DNA of 41,502 bases from an uncultured Prevotellaceae bacterium (GCA_900316975.1 ONFA01000040.1:1-41502), one strand, 5' to 3'. Positions 1 to 8,100 are shown, numbered from the stretch's first letter. Program-made: numbers and translations. The notes: generated by a model not told the origin, from the sequence alone.

Positions 1-1575
1 CTACAGGGGAAGAAATACAAGATGAGTGTTGTTACCAATGTAGAGAAATTGGCAAAGGATAAAAAGAAGAAAGTAGAAGAGGAACGTGATAAGACATCGT
101 TGAGTGGCTTTAACAGTATCTTTGCAGTACAGAATATCCCGATGGCAAAACAATACTATCTGGAGTTTCTGAAACAGATGGAAGAACTGCCTGAAAACAA
201 AAGATTGCGTATTGCCACCATTTTCAGTTATGGTGCAAATGAAGCAGACCCAGAGGAAGATGGCGATGAGAATAGCGATAATACAGAAGGACTGGATGCA
301 AGCAGCCGTGAATTCTTAGAGAGGGCTATCAAGGATTACAATAATATGTTTGGAACAAGTTATGACACAAGTGCTGACAAATTCCCAAACTATTATAAGG
401 ATGTTTCTCTGAGAATGAAGAATAGAGAAATCGATATTCTTCTGGTAGTAAATATGTTCCTTACAGGTTTTGATGCTACTACTCTCAATACGCTGTGGGT
501 AGATAAGAATTTGCGCTATCATGGATTGTTGCAGTCATATAGCAGAACAAACAGAATTCTGAATAGCATCAAGCAATTTGGAAATATCGTTTGTTTCCGC
601 AATTTGGAAGACTCTACCAATAAGGCGCTATCACTCTTTGGAGACCCTGAGGCACGAGGGGTTTCAATACTCCGTCCTTTTGAAGATTATTTCAATGGAT
701 ATGATGATCATAAGGGAAAACACCAGGAAGGATATAAAGAACTGGTAGAGGAACTTCAGAAGATGGTAGAACCAGGCGAATCTCCTGTAGGTGAAGAAGC
801 TGAGAAGAAGTTTATCAAGTTGTTTGGTAATATCCTGAAGATACGAAACCTGCTCAGTGTCTTTGATCAGTTCCAAGGTGTGGATATGCTCAGCGAGAGG
901 GATGTGCAGGATTATACCAGTGTCTATCTTGACCTGAGAGAGAAATATATCAACGTGCAGAAAGATAAAGAAGATATCTGTGATGATATTGTCTTCGAGA
1001 TGGAATTGGTGAAGCAGGTAGAGGTTAATATAGACTTCATCCTCTTCCTTGTAGAGCAGTATCGCAAGAGTCATAATCAGGATGGTGAAATAAGGGTTCG
1101 TATCAGTAAGGCAATAGACAGTAGTCCTGACCTTCGTGATAAGAAGGAGTTGATAGATAAGTTCATAGAACAACTGACACCTGATAGTGAGGTAGATGCT
1201 GCATGGCGAACGTATGTGAATGTGGAGAAGCGCAGACAGTTTGAAGCCATCGTTGATGAAGAACATCTGAAAAGAGAACAGGCAGTTGATTTCATAGAGA
1301 ATGCCTACGAGCGTGGCTATGTGCCCGAGGGAGGAATGGAACTGGATGGTATTATGCCACCAATCAACCCATTTGACATAAATGCTAATCGTGAAGGAAA
1401 GATTGCTACAGTCTTAGAGAAACTAAAGGCATTCTTCCAAAGATTTGCAGACATCAGTAATGGGGACTTTGGAGAAGAGAACACCTCCAACGCATTGCCG
1501 CTCCATCCTGTAGATTATCTGAATGAAACTTCAGAGGAAGAAGAAATGTCAAAAGCAGCAGAAATTGAAAACTAA
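1..1575 (+). CDS. hsdR: Type I restriction enzyme, R subunit (HsdR), 3' part
   Basis: The frame is open from base 1, so the gene begins outside the window; the ATG at 22 is internal. About 524 C-terminal residues are present. HsdR is the ATP-dependent translocase/endonuclease subunit of type I restriction-modification complexes. The segment DILLVVNMFLTGFDA followed by LNTLWVDKNLRYHGLLQ and SYSRTNRIL is the last part of the second RecA-like helicase domain (motif V/VI region) of the EcoR124-like HsdR family. The remaining ~300 residues are the helical C-terminal domain that docks on the methyltransferase core. The nuclease and Walker A motifs, and hsdM/hsdS, would lie upstream outside the window. 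The next gene starts 9 nt after the stop, so it may share the transcript. Confidence 0.9.
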   Translation, partial: LQGKKYKMSVVTNVEKLAKDKKKKVEEERDKTSLSGFNSIFAVQNIPMAKQYYLEFLKQMEELPENKRLRIATIFSYGANEADPEEDGDENSDNTEGLDASSREFLERAIKDYNNMFGTSYDTSADKFPNYYKDVSLRMKNREIDILLVVNMFLTGFDATTLNTLWVDKNLRYHGLLQSYSRTNRILNSIKQFGNIVCFRNLEDSTNKALSLFGDPEARGVSILRPFEDYFNGYDDHKGKHQEGYKELVEELQKMVEPGESPVGEEAEKKFIKLFGNILKIRNLLSVFDQFQGVDMLSERDVQDYTSVYLDLREKYINVQKDKEDICDDIVFEMELVKQVEVNIDFILFLVEQYRKSHNQDGEIRVRISKAIDSSPDLRDKKELIDKFIEQLTPDSEVDAAWRTYVNVEKRRQFEAIVDEEHLKREQAVDFIENAYERGYVPEGGMELDGIMPPINPFDINANREGKIATVLEKLKAFFQRFADISNGDFGEENTSNALPLHPVDYLNETSEEEEMSKAAEIEN

Positions 1576-1584
1576 ATAAGAAGC

Positions 1585-3003
1585 ATGAAACCGATACTAC
1601 CAAGACCGCTTTTGTGGACAGAGATAAAGACGATGGATGAATTCCTGAATGGAGACTTCCTGACTTCCTTGCTGTATGATTCTTTCAAGCGAATAGTCGG
1701 GACAATGGATATTCCGCATATAAGTGCTGTAACATTTTTCAATGAGTTGTATTACCAACTGACGCGATACAATTATGAAAAACCAGAGCCAGAGGATTAT
1801 CCTCGCTATTATAATGACATCAAGACGCATTTAGGGTATGTGAGTTATACCAATTTGGTGCTGACCATGATGTATCACTATTGCCGATTGAAAGACTGGC
1901 GTTTTCATGATTTCAGAAGTCAATTCATGATGACCATCAGAGAGAATCAATTAAAAAAGGACTTTTGGCAGTTTTTCACAAGGGCTATATCAACCGTGTA
2001 TCGCTGGCCAGAAATTGTTCCGTATCCAGAGAAGCCTTGTCCTGTTGCACCCAGTGATCTGGCGAAGAGGGGTATGGAATGGGATAAAATCACAAATCAA
2101 TATGATTTGGAAACCATCAAGGAAATCTTGAACTTGTGGAAAAGTGATGAGGACAAGAAGTCTGTTGCAGGCATGATAAGGAGGAACATGCGTGAAAATA
2201 AAACGATTCCCGCCTACTCGCATAAGTATGATGGTGTTGTGAGATACTTATTACAAGTGGGGAATGATGTAAGGAACACACCAACATCTCTTGGTGGTGT
2301 CCTTGTATCGGAAACAATAAGCGGAAAGAACGGTGTGACTTACAGATTTTCCACGCCAAAGGAAACTGATGATGTTACGGAAGTGTTGAAAAAGAAGGAT
2401 GAGGAAATACTCCTATTAAAAATGGAAAAGGAGGACTATAAAAGGAGACTCGCTTTGTCTGAGAAAAAGAACAAAGAACTGGAACTACAGCATGAGGAGG
2501 ATGAAGCAAGAATGATAAGTGGTTTCGGTACTGTAGTTGTTGAAGAACAGGTAAACAGCAAGGTGGTTAATCATCATGTGATTGACACCAACACAAATAT
2601 GGCTTTGGCTGAATCGCAGAAGTTGAACAAATTGCGCCAAAAGCAAATAGAACAAATGAAAAAGACGAGTGAAAAACTTGAAGAATCAATTAAAGAACTT
2701 CAAGAGAAACTCGGTAATGAAAGCGTTCCTCTTTCTGTATTGGCAGAAGGCTTAAAGGATTATGCAGATGAAGCAGGAATAGACGAGGCTCATAAACTTT
2801 TCAATCATTTGAACACTTTGCTGATTGAAGTGACTGCATGGACAAAGAACGTGCCAGAACTGAAGAAGTTTTTCAAGAAAGCAAGGAAAGATATGGAGAA
2901 AAACAACATTTTTAAGGACGCGCAGGTGACCATACAGCAACCGACCATCAATGGCCCTTTCAATGAGATACATGATAATGACAACGTAAATTTAGGAAAG
3001 TAA
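1585..3003 (+). CDS. Unrecognised 472-aa protein with central coiled coil
   Basis: I do not recognise the family. The N-terminal ~250 residues are rich in aromatic residues (for example FFNELYYQL, MMYHYCRLKDWRFHDF) and look like a folded helical domain. Residues ~265-375 are strongly charged heptad-like sequence (LLLKMEKEDYKRRLALSEKK; LRQKQIEQMKKTSEKLEES), predicting a coiled coil. The C-terminus, about 25 residues, carries the motif INGPFNEIHDNDNV, which recurs in the next protein as VNGPMFDIHDNQHV. There is no signal peptide or membrane segment. It follows hsdR by 9 nt and precedes the next gene by 4 nt, so the three are probably co-transcribed. A role linked to restriction is possible from position only. 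Confidence 0.8.
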   Translation: MKPILPRPLLWTEIKTMDEFLNGDFLTSLLYDSFKRIVGTMDIPHISAVTFFNELYYQLTRYNYEKPEPEDYPRYYNDIKTHLGYVSYTNLVLTMMYHYCRLKDWRFHDFRSQFMMTIRENQLKKDFWQFFTRAISTVYRWPEIVPYPEKPCPVAPSDLAKRGMEWDKITNQYDLETIKEILNLWKSDEDKKSVAGMIRRNMRENKTIPAYSHKYDGVVRYLLQVGNDVRNTPTSLGGVLVSETISGKNGVTYRFSTPKETDDVTEVLKKKDEEILLLKMEKEDYKRRLALSEKKNKELELQHEEDEARMISGFGTVVVEEQVNSKVVNHHVIDTNTNMALAESQKLNKLRQKQIEQMKKTSEKLEESIKELQEKLGNESVPLSVLAEGLKDYADEAGIDEAHKLFNHLNTLLIEVTAWTKNVPELKKFFKKARKDMEKNNIFKDAQVTIQQPTINGPFNEIHDNDNVNLGK

Positions 3004-3007
3004 AGAT

Positions 3008-3409
3008 ATGGCAGAGAATAATCAAGGGATAGGTGGCATCACTTTCACGGGTGACATAACGGTGAATGGTCCCATGTTTGACATTCACGATAATCAGCAT
3101 GTGCATATCCATACGAATGGGCAAGGCAAAGAGAATGGGGAAGAAAACGAGCAGTCGCCTAACATTAAGTTGCTGCGCCAATTAGTGAGTGCGGCAGATG
3201 CCTCAAAGCCCAAACAGATACTCATGCCATATAAAGCGGCTCTCTCCATCTCAGCGGTTCCTCGCTGGGATTACAGCACGTTCAACAGGTTCATGGGGAC
3301 AAATGTGACACGCAATAGTTTCAGTAATTGGATAAATGAAACTCAGGGATGCACATACACAGATGAAGAGATTGACCCCATCGTGGAGCAGTTCAAGAAA
3401 CTGACGTAG
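3008..3409 (+). CDS. Unrecognised 133-aa protein with NGP/IHDN motif
   Basis: Small protein with an N-terminal segment GGITFTGDITVNGPMFDIHDN (residues ~8-28) that alternates hydrophobic and polar residues, as in a short beta strand or beta-helix rung. A short acidic linker follows. The C-terminal ~80 residues (PYKAALSISAVPRWDYSTFN; RNSFSNWINET; DEEIDPIVEQF) look compact and alpha-helical. The NGP-x2-x-IHDN-x2-V motif is shared with the C-terminus of the preceding protein, so the two may interact or self-assemble through it. The ATG at 3008 lies 4 nt after the previous stop. No catalytic motif is visible and function is unknown. Confidence 0.75.
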   Translation: MAENNQGIGGITFTGDITVNGPMFDIHDNQHVHIHTNGQGKENGEENEQSPNIKLLRQLVSAADASKPKQILMPYKAALSISAVPRWDYSTFNRFMGTNVTRNSFSNWINETQGCTYTDEEIDPIVEQFKKLT

Positions 3410-3450
3410 AAGGGCGTTTTGCCATGTCGGGGTGGCACTTTTCTTTATTT

Positions 3451-3490
3451 CCCGAACATTTCTGAACATTTCCGAACATTTCCGAACAAT
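3451..3490. repeat. Four 10-bp direct repeats (iteron or operator-like)
   Basis: Four contiguous copies of T(C/T)(C/T)GAACATT, at 3451, 3461, 3471 and 3481 (first copy CCCGAACATT, last ending AAT). The period is exactly 10 bp, so the copies face the same side of the helix. The array ends 22 bp before the -33 element of the promoter at 3513. Its placement suits a regulator binding array or plasmid-like iterons. No binding protein can be named from the sequence. Confidence 0.7.
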
Positions 3491-3512
3491 GAACAGCCTC
3501 TGCAACGAAAAG

Positions 3513-3543
3513 TTGTGGGGCTTTTTTTGTGTCCGTACCTTTG
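3513..3543 (+). promoter_or_regulatory. Bacteroidota-type promoter
   Basis: TTG at 3513-3515, then 20 nt, then TACCTTTG at 3536-3543. This matches the -33 TTTG / -7 TAnnTTTG consensus of Bacteroidota primary sigma factor promoters. It precedes the gene starting at 3611 by ~67 nt and directly follows the 10-bp repeat array, so transcription of the small-gene/primase block probably starts here. Confidence 0.7.
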
Positions 3544-3610
3544 CATCAGAAATCCGAGTCAGTGCGCAGGGCGAGGATGAAGATTATTCAAAATAAAATA
3601 AATACAATTT

Positions 3611-3919
3611 ATGACTAAACAAGGTACAATCAAGAGAATCGGTGAACCGCGTGAGTTCACCACGAAGGAGGGAGAGCGGCGTTTCTCTTATCCTGTGACA
3701 GTTGGCATCCCCTATGTTCGTCAGGATGGCAAGACTGGTGAGGACGAACTGGTGTGCGACCACATGACGGGCAACCCTGACTATGTGAAGCAGTTGGAGG
3801 ATTTGGCTCAGCGGGGCGTGGAGTGCGACCTGACCATCTCGTTTGTGGTGAGAGAGTATAACGGACGTTTGTTTAACAACGTCAGATTGCTGAACATTTC
3901 GCAAAGGATTTCGGCATGA
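3611..3919 (+). CDS. Small 102-aa protein, possibly OB-fold single-stranded DNA binding
   Basis: The pattern of short basic and hydrophobic strands (GTIKRIGEPREFTTKEGERR; SYPVTVGIPYV; VECDLTISFVVREYNG; FNNVRLLNIS) suggests a five-stranded OB-like barrel. The opening 'G.I..I.E...' and central 'F....GE.R..YP...' resemble small accessory nucleic-acid-binding proteins of Bacteroidota mobile elements. No aromatic SSB signature or acidic C-terminal tip is present, so this assignment is an inference. It is the first gene after the promoter at 3513 and overlaps the next small ORF by ATGA. A primase-like gene lies downstream, which fits a replication-accessory role. Confidence 0.7.
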   Translation: MTKQGTIKRIGEPREFTTKEGERRFSYPVTVGIPYVRQDGKTGEDELVCDHMTGNPDYVKQLEDLAQRGVECDLTISFVVREYNGRLFNNVRLLNISQRISA

Positions 3920-4095
3920 GGAAGATTGTGATCACTGACAAGCGGGAAATGGCGAAGATGTGCGAGGCGATGGGGATGAAAAATCCTTCCTCTTGCTACC
4001 GTGCACTGAATTTTGAGACGCATTCTTTATTTTCTTCGCTAATACGATGCCATGCGATGAATCAACTGAGGAGTTCACGATTTTTACATAACTAA
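3916..4095 (+). CDS. 59-aa small protein with HTH-like segment
   Basis: ORF of 59 residues starting at the ATG that overlaps the previous stop (ATGA at 3916-3919). The start MRKIVITDKREMAKMCEAMG followed by SSCYRALNFETHSLFSSLIR and HAMNQL reads as two helices and a recognition-like helix. It resembles the very short helix-turn-helix proteins common in Bacteroidales accessory loci ('...ALNF.T.S....KIR..A...'). The overlap and uninterrupted frame argue that it is real. Function is unknown; DNA binding to the 10-bp repeats upstream is possible but unproven. Confidence 0.6.
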   Translation: MRKIVITDKREMAKMCEAMGMKNPSSCYRALNFETHSLFSSLIRCHAMNQLRSSRFLHN

Positions 4096-4108
4096 AAAAG
4101 AAAAGAAT

Positions 4109-4375
4109 ATGAATAAAATGGAATTGAAGCCTGGTGTGAAATACCGTGGCAGCGCGATTATCAATGACTATGGTCAAGTACAGTTCACAGCTTATCAGCA
4201 GGGCACGAAGCCTGGCAACCTGCACACGGTGCTGGAGACGCCTTTTTTCAAACTCTCGGAGAGCAGGAAGATGTGGCAGGTGAAAGTCAACTTCGAGAAG
4301 ACGGGCTTCTCGGTGATGAGTGCCACAAACAGGTTTGCGTTGGTGCTGGCGCAAATTATCTCGTATGTGAAGTGA
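4109..4375 (+). CDS. Unrecognised 88-aa protein
   Basis: Compact protein with a beta-rich appearance: KPGVKYRGSAIINDYGQVQF, then KMWQVKVNFEKTGFSVMSAT, then a C-terminal helix FALVLAQIISYVK. There is no signal peptide, membrane segment or catalytic motif. It starts 13 nt after the preceding 59-aa ORF, so it belongs to the same transcript. I have no family name for it; it is likely an accessory protein of the adjoining primase locus. Confidence 0.7.
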   Translation: MNKMELKPGVKYRGSAIINDYGQVQFTAYQQGTKPGNLHTVLETPFFKLSESRKMWQVKVNFEKTGFSVMSATNRFALVLAQIISYVK

Positions 4376-4642
4376 AAGGTATTTCAAACATGAAATTTTA
4401 CTCATTCAATTATCGCAAGTAATAAAGCCACAGATTCATTTTTTTCCGATTATGGCAGATTCTGCTGATTTTCGCTTTCTTGGCGAAAGCCCATCCAGAT
4501 GGTTACGAGAGCCCTCATCTGTGGAATTTAAGAAGTCCCTTCTCATGAAAAAATCAGAGAGATCTGAGTAATCTGTGGTGATGAAGGGGGCTTGCGAACC
4601 TTTAGTTCGATGAAGTCAAACTTAAAAAAACTTTGTAGAATA
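4376..4642. other. Intergenic region with dispersed inverted repeat
   Basis: This 267-nt gap has no convincing gene. It contains CCACAGATT at 4428-4436 and its inverted copy AATCTGTGG at 4570-4578, plus an inner ATCTGTGG at 4517. Between them is a small hairpin, GCTTTC-N5-GAAAGC. The layout (short inverted ends about 150 bp apart) suggests a REP- or MITE-like element. No TAnnTTTG promoter was found ahead of the primase gene. Confidence 0.5.
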
Positions 4643-7093
4643 ATGAAAATAGAAGTATATAGTAACAATCGCAGTGTGAAGCCAATGACCTCTTGGGGGT
4701 CGTTGGCTGACATGCACAACTTTCTTGAAGAGAACAAGAATATTGCTGCCATCTGTGCCAAGATTAAGGAAACGGGTGACAAGTCTTTCAAGTCGCAACT
4801 TCCTGCCATGATGCCGATGGGCATGGTGGGGGAGAAGACGAGGAAGAAGGAGAATTGTGTGCCGACGGGATTGGTGATGGTGGATGTTGATGGCCCCCTC
4901 CCTTTGCCGTCCTCAGAAAGGGCACTTTCTTCGGTCGCTCCCGACAGCGCAACATCTAGTTGCCCTGTTTCATCGCTCGCTACCCCCAGGGGGGAGGAGA
5001 GACCATGCGGCGAGAAGGGGGGCGAGTTTCTTAGTCGGGAGGAGATGAAGAAGTGGGTGGAGAAGATGAGGGCTGAGTTGGAGAAGATGCAGGTGGTGAT
5101 GGTGCATATCACGCCTTCGGGGAGGGGGCTGAGGTTGTTGGTGCATTGTCATGCGGACGGGATGGAGGCAACGGTGAAGCGGCTGGAGGAGGCGCTGAAT
5201 TTGGGTGAGTTCGGGCATGTTGACCCTGCTTGCAAGGATTTGTCGAGGTTGAGTTATCTGGTGCCTGCGGAGTATATCGTGTATGAGAAGGGGCTGTTTG
5301 ACGAGGTGCCTGCTGTGAGTGTGGAGGCGATGAGGAGGTTGCAGTGGACGGGCACAGCGGAGAAGCATTCGAATGAGAGTCGGCAGGTGGGTGAGGTGAT
5401 GGAGAATGACGAGCGGTGTAAGGATTTTGAGTATAACGGGTATAGGGTGGCTGACATCGCGAGGGAGTATGTGGCAAGCACGGGGGGTGACCCTGCTGGG
5501 GGTACGGTGCACACTTTCTACAACGAATTGATTGTGATGTTCAGGAACATTTGCAACAATGACCCGAAGATTGTGCATGCGGTGCTGCCTCGCTTTGGCC
5601 ACTCGATAGAGGAGACTTGGGACCAGTGTGTGCACATCTGTTCGACGAACCGCACCACAAAGATTGACATGAAACTCTACATGTGGCTGAAGAGCAGGAA
5701 CATGTTGGCGCAGAGAATGAGCGGTGAGATGCCTGAGGAGGAGAAGGAGCCGCTGCCTCCCATGCCTGCCCTGCCTCCTGTGTTCCGCCAGTATGTAAAC
5801 GCTGCACCAGAGGATTTCAAGGTGCCTACGGTGGTGGCATTGTTGCCGATTTTGGGTACGCTGACGAGTCACCTGAGAGCCACTTATTTTGACGATTCGG
5901 AGCAGAGCACGGAGTTCATCAGTTTGCTGTTCGCTCCACCTTCGAGCGGCAAGTCGTTCATCAAGCGGTTGAGCAAGTTGCTGAAAAACTTGAGGGACAG
6001 GGATGAGTTGGCGAATGCAAGGGAGGAGTTGTATGCGATGAGCGAAAGGAAGAAGGGGGCGAACGAGAAGGGAGAGGATGTGCCCAAGGTGAGCGTGAGG
6101 ATTGTGAAGCCTCTCATCTCCGTGCCTGAATTGCTGACGAAGATGCGGAACAATCAGGGGCATCACATGTATATCGAGGCTGAGGAGTTGGACACGTTCA
6201 ACAAGGGCAACAGGACGGCTGGCGGCGACAAGAGCGACTTGTGGCGGGTGACGTGGGACAACGGGTTTTATGGTCAGTATTACAAGAGCGTGAACACGTT
6301 CAAGGGTGAGGTGCAGATGTTTCTGAATCTGCTTTTCACTGGCACGCAGGACCAGATTGACAGGTTTTTCAAGAATGTGGAGGATGGGCTTGTGACTCGT
6401 TTCTCGGTGTGTCCGATAGAGAACCAGACGTTTGCGAAGTTTGTGCCTTGGAAGAAGTTTTCAAAGAAGGATGAACTGCAAATCAGGAACATTCTCGACA
6501 GGCTGGAGATGAAGAACTACAAGATGCCGTTGCGGTTTGACAAGAGTGAACTGGTGGACATCAAGAGGGAGGAGTTTGACGCGCTGGTGCCGTGGCAGTA
6601 TGAGTTTCAGCCTTTGGAGCACGTTGACTTGAATTACATCTACCCCACTCTGCTGGAGTGGCTGGAGGAGGAGCGCATCAAGGCTGCATCGACGCTGGAC
6701 GAGGCGAGGGATGTGTTCAGACGAAGGGCTGCGGTGAAGGGATTCAGGGTGGCGCTGGTGTGTCATGGATTGTATGCGAATGTGGGGAAGAAGGAGCAGC
6801 AGGTCATCAGGGACTTCGTGAAGTGGTTCTGCACGGTGGATTTAAGAAACTCGCTGGAACAGTTTGGAAAGCGGTATAACGAACTGCAGGAGAATGTGAA
6901 GAAGAGCGGTGTGCCGCATCATGCCATATTTGACAAGATGGGCGACTCGTTCACTAAGGCTGACTTGAGAACTGTGCTGCAGCGTTTTTTCATCAAGACA
7001 CCTGTGCGCAATGTGATTGCACTCTGGCACAAGAACAACTTGATTGAGAAGCATGGAAATGTCTATGTGAAGAATGAGAAAATGAAAAAATGA
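4643..7093 (+). CDS. VirE-N (BT4734-like) / DUF3987 primase-helicase-like protein
   Basis: 816 residues from the ATG at 4643. An in-frame TTG at 4592 and ATG at 4610 exist, but MKIEVYSNNRSVKPM is the natural family start. Residues ~1-210 form the VirE-N/BT4734-like domain: GLVMVDVDG with acidic D81/D83, then ITPSGRGLRLLVH and DPACKDLSRLSYL, a primase-like arrangement. Residues ~375-640 match DUF3987, with a P-loop PPSSGKS at ~432-438. Such proteins are frequent in Bacteroidota mobile and prophage-like loci and are thought to act in DNA replication. Residues ~84-130 are an unusual Pro/Ser/Gly-rich insertion of GC-rich repeat-like DNA. The next gene starts 9 nt after the stop. Confidence 0.85.
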   Translation: MKIEVYSNNRSVKPMTSWGSLADMHNFLEENKNIAAICAKIKETGDKSFKSQLPAMMPMGMVGEKTRKKENCVPTGLVMVDVDGPLPLPSSERALSSVAPDSATSSCPVSSLATPRGEERPCGEKGGEFLSREEMKKWVEKMRAELEKMQVVMVHITPSGRGLRLLVHCHADGMEATVKRLEEALNLGEFGHVDPACKDLSRLSYLVPAEYIVYEKGLFDEVPAVSVEAMRRLQWTGTAEKHSNESRQVGEVMENDERCKDFEYNGYRVADIAREYVASTGGDPAGGTVHTFYNELIVMFRNICNNDPKIVHAVLPRFGHSIEETWDQCVHICSTNRTTKIDMKLYMWLKSRNMLAQRMSGEMPEEEKEPLPPMPALPPVFRQYVNAAPEDFKVPTVVALLPILGTLTSHLRATYFDDSEQSTEFISLLFAPPSSGKSFIKRLSKLLKNLRDRDELANAREELYAMSERKKGANEKGEDVPKVSVRIVKPLISVPELLTKMRNNQGHHMYIEAEELDTFNKGNRTAGGDKSDLWRVTWDNGFYGQYYKSVNTFKGEVQMFLNLLFTGTQDQIDRFFKNVEDGLVTRFSVCPIENQTFAKFVPWKKFSKKDELQIRNILDRLEMKNYKMPLRFDKSELVDIKREEFDALVPWQYEFQPLEHVDLNYIYPTLLEWLEEERIKAASTLDEARDVFRRRAAVKGFRVALVCHGLYANVGKKEQQVIRDFVKWFCTVDLRNSLEQFGKRYNELQENVKKSGVPHHAIFDKMGDSFTKADLRTVLQRFFIKTPVRNVIALWHKNNLIEKHGNVYVKNEKMKK
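4892..5030 (+). repeat. GC-rich palindromic repeat-like insert inside the primase gene
   Basis: A stretch of about 140 bp with codon use unlike its surroundings encodes a low-complexity Pro/Ser/Glu/Gly segment between VDVDG and the helix starting REEMKKW. It contains the C5-A-G6 palindrome near 4983-4994 and runs of C and G. The same style of element (CTCCCCC-CTT-GGGGGAG) recurs intergenically at 14509-14525. The reading frame is preserved. Confidence 0.45.
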
Positions 7094-7102
7094 GGACGGA
7101 TT

Positions 7103-7651
7103 ATGATTGAAATGACATTGAAACGTGAACTGAGCACCCCCTTCTATACGTTGGGGGTGCTTGAGGAACCCACTACGGGTTTCCGGTGCAAGACGCTTGA
7201 AAAGCCTGTGGCATCGGTGGTGAAGAATCCACGTGCCCCGTTCGTGGCTGTGCCTTCGGGATTGCACAGGGCTAAGATGATTTGCGAGGGACTTGACTTC
7301 GGCATCGGGTTGTCGATGATGGGCACTTACCATGAGGCAAGGCTGGTGGGCGAAAGCAAACCTTCGCTTGCAGAGGCTGGGTGCATCTGCGTGGGGAGGA
7401 GGTTTGTGGATGGTGTCGGAATGGAAGGGGGCAAGGAGGTGATTAAGGTGGTGTCGCAACTCGTTGACCACTTTGTGGCGATGGGGCTTATCTCATCAAA
7501 GGGCAAGGTGGGTGACATCGTCATCAACATCTCGGAGGATGAAATGGTGACTGGCAGGGGAAAGGACATGGACGAGGATTGGGAAACAAGGGCTGTTCCG
7601 AATTGGGACTGCATAGCAACGGAGGAGGAATGCCATGAGGAACTATCTTAA
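7103..7651 (+). CDS. DUF5675-like protein
   Basis: 182 residues. The first ~130 carry the hallmarks I associate with DUF5675: TLKRE near the start, TLGVLE, CKTLEKP, VPSG and AGCICVG, spaced as in that family. The family is found in phages and Bacteroidota accessory loci, often where a cell-wall amidase would otherwise sit; its biochemical activity is not established. The ~40-residue C-terminal tail (EDEMVTGRGKDMDEDWETRA) is acidic and not part of the core. It starts 9 nt after the primase-like gene and overlaps the next gene by 17 nt, so it is co-transcribed with both. Confidence 0.65.
   Translation: MIEMTLKRELSTPFYTLGVLEEPTTGFRCKTLEKPVASVVKNPRAPFVAVPSGLHRAKMICEGLDFGIGLSMMGTYHEARLVGESKPSLAEAGCICVGRRFVDGVGMEGGKEVIKVVSQLVDHFVAMGLISSKGKVGDIVINISEDEMVTGRGKDMDEDWETRAVPNWDCIATEEECHEELS
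7621..7628 (+). promoter_or_regulatory. Strong Shine-Dalgarno sequence
   Basis: GGAGGAGG lies 6 nt before the ATG at 7635, inside the end of the DUF5675-like gene. Strong Shine-Dalgarno sites are uncommon in this phylum, and this one fixes the start of the 122-aa gene. Confidence 0.6.
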
Positions 7652-8003
7652 CATCCGCACCAAGCCTGTGGAAGAGGCAAGGAACGAGGTGGACTACTGG
7701 TATCAGGTCATCTGCCTCATCAGGAAACACTTTCCCAAAGGCTACATCGAGTTTAAGGCGCTGTGTGTGAAACTCTATGGTGCACGGGCGATGCTCGTGT
7801 TGGAGAAACTGAAAGTGGCTGGGATTGATGTGGATGAACCTCTTATGGTGGAATGGACGATGGAGGGCTCACGGGAGTTCTTTACAAAGATTCTTCTGAC
7901 CTTGGCTTTCATCAACCGAGCCGGCAGCGACATCCACTACAAGATTCTTGAAAAGGCAATGGAGAAAATGCTGGCGTATGGGGGGATGGAAATGGAAGAA
8001 TGA
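7635..8003 (+). CDS. Unrecognised 122-aa helical protein
   Basis: Mostly helical by composition: EEARNEVDYWYQVICLIRKH, then YIEFKALCVKLYGARAMLVL, then FFTKILLTLAFINRAG. No membrane segment is evident despite hydrophobic helices, because charged residues interrupt each one. It overlaps the preceding gene by 17 nt and has its own strong Shine-Dalgarno site. It is the last gene before the terminator at 8014. Function is unknown. Confidence 0.7.
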   Translation: MRNYLNIRTKPVEEARNEVDYWYQVICLIRKHFPKGYIEFKALCVKLYGARAMLVLEKLKVAGIDVDEPLMVEWTMEGSREFFTKILLTLAFINRAGSDIHYKILEKAMEKMLAYGGMEMEE

Positions 8004-8013
8004 GGAATGGAAG

Positions 8014-8046
8014 ATGCACCTCCTGAGGATGGGGGGTGCATTTTTT
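8014..8046 (+). terminator. Rho-independent terminator
   Basis: Stem ATGCACCTCC (8014-8023) with GGGGGTGCAT (8032-8041), ten pairs including one G-U, loop of 8, then TTTTTT from 8041. It lies 11 nt after the end of the 122-aa gene and closes the + strand block. Confidence 0.85.
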
Positions 8047-8100
8047 GCAACTTTTGCACTTTTTGCACTTTGCAACTTTTGCACTTTTCATTTGTCAAGA
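8041..8100. repeat. Short T-rich tandem repeats
   Basis: Repeated units of TTTGCAACTTT and TTTGCACTTT directly after the terminator, in the gap between convergent transcripts. Low-complexity, non-coding. Confidence 0.6.

Noticed and set aside
4970..6166. 398-aa ORF on the - strand, antisense to the primase-like gene
   Set aside because: His/Leu/Arg-rich shadow frame; the + strand frame has clear domains.
8041..8100. Possible CRISPR-like repeat array
   Set aside because: Units are only ~10 bp, without spacers; low-complexity sequence.
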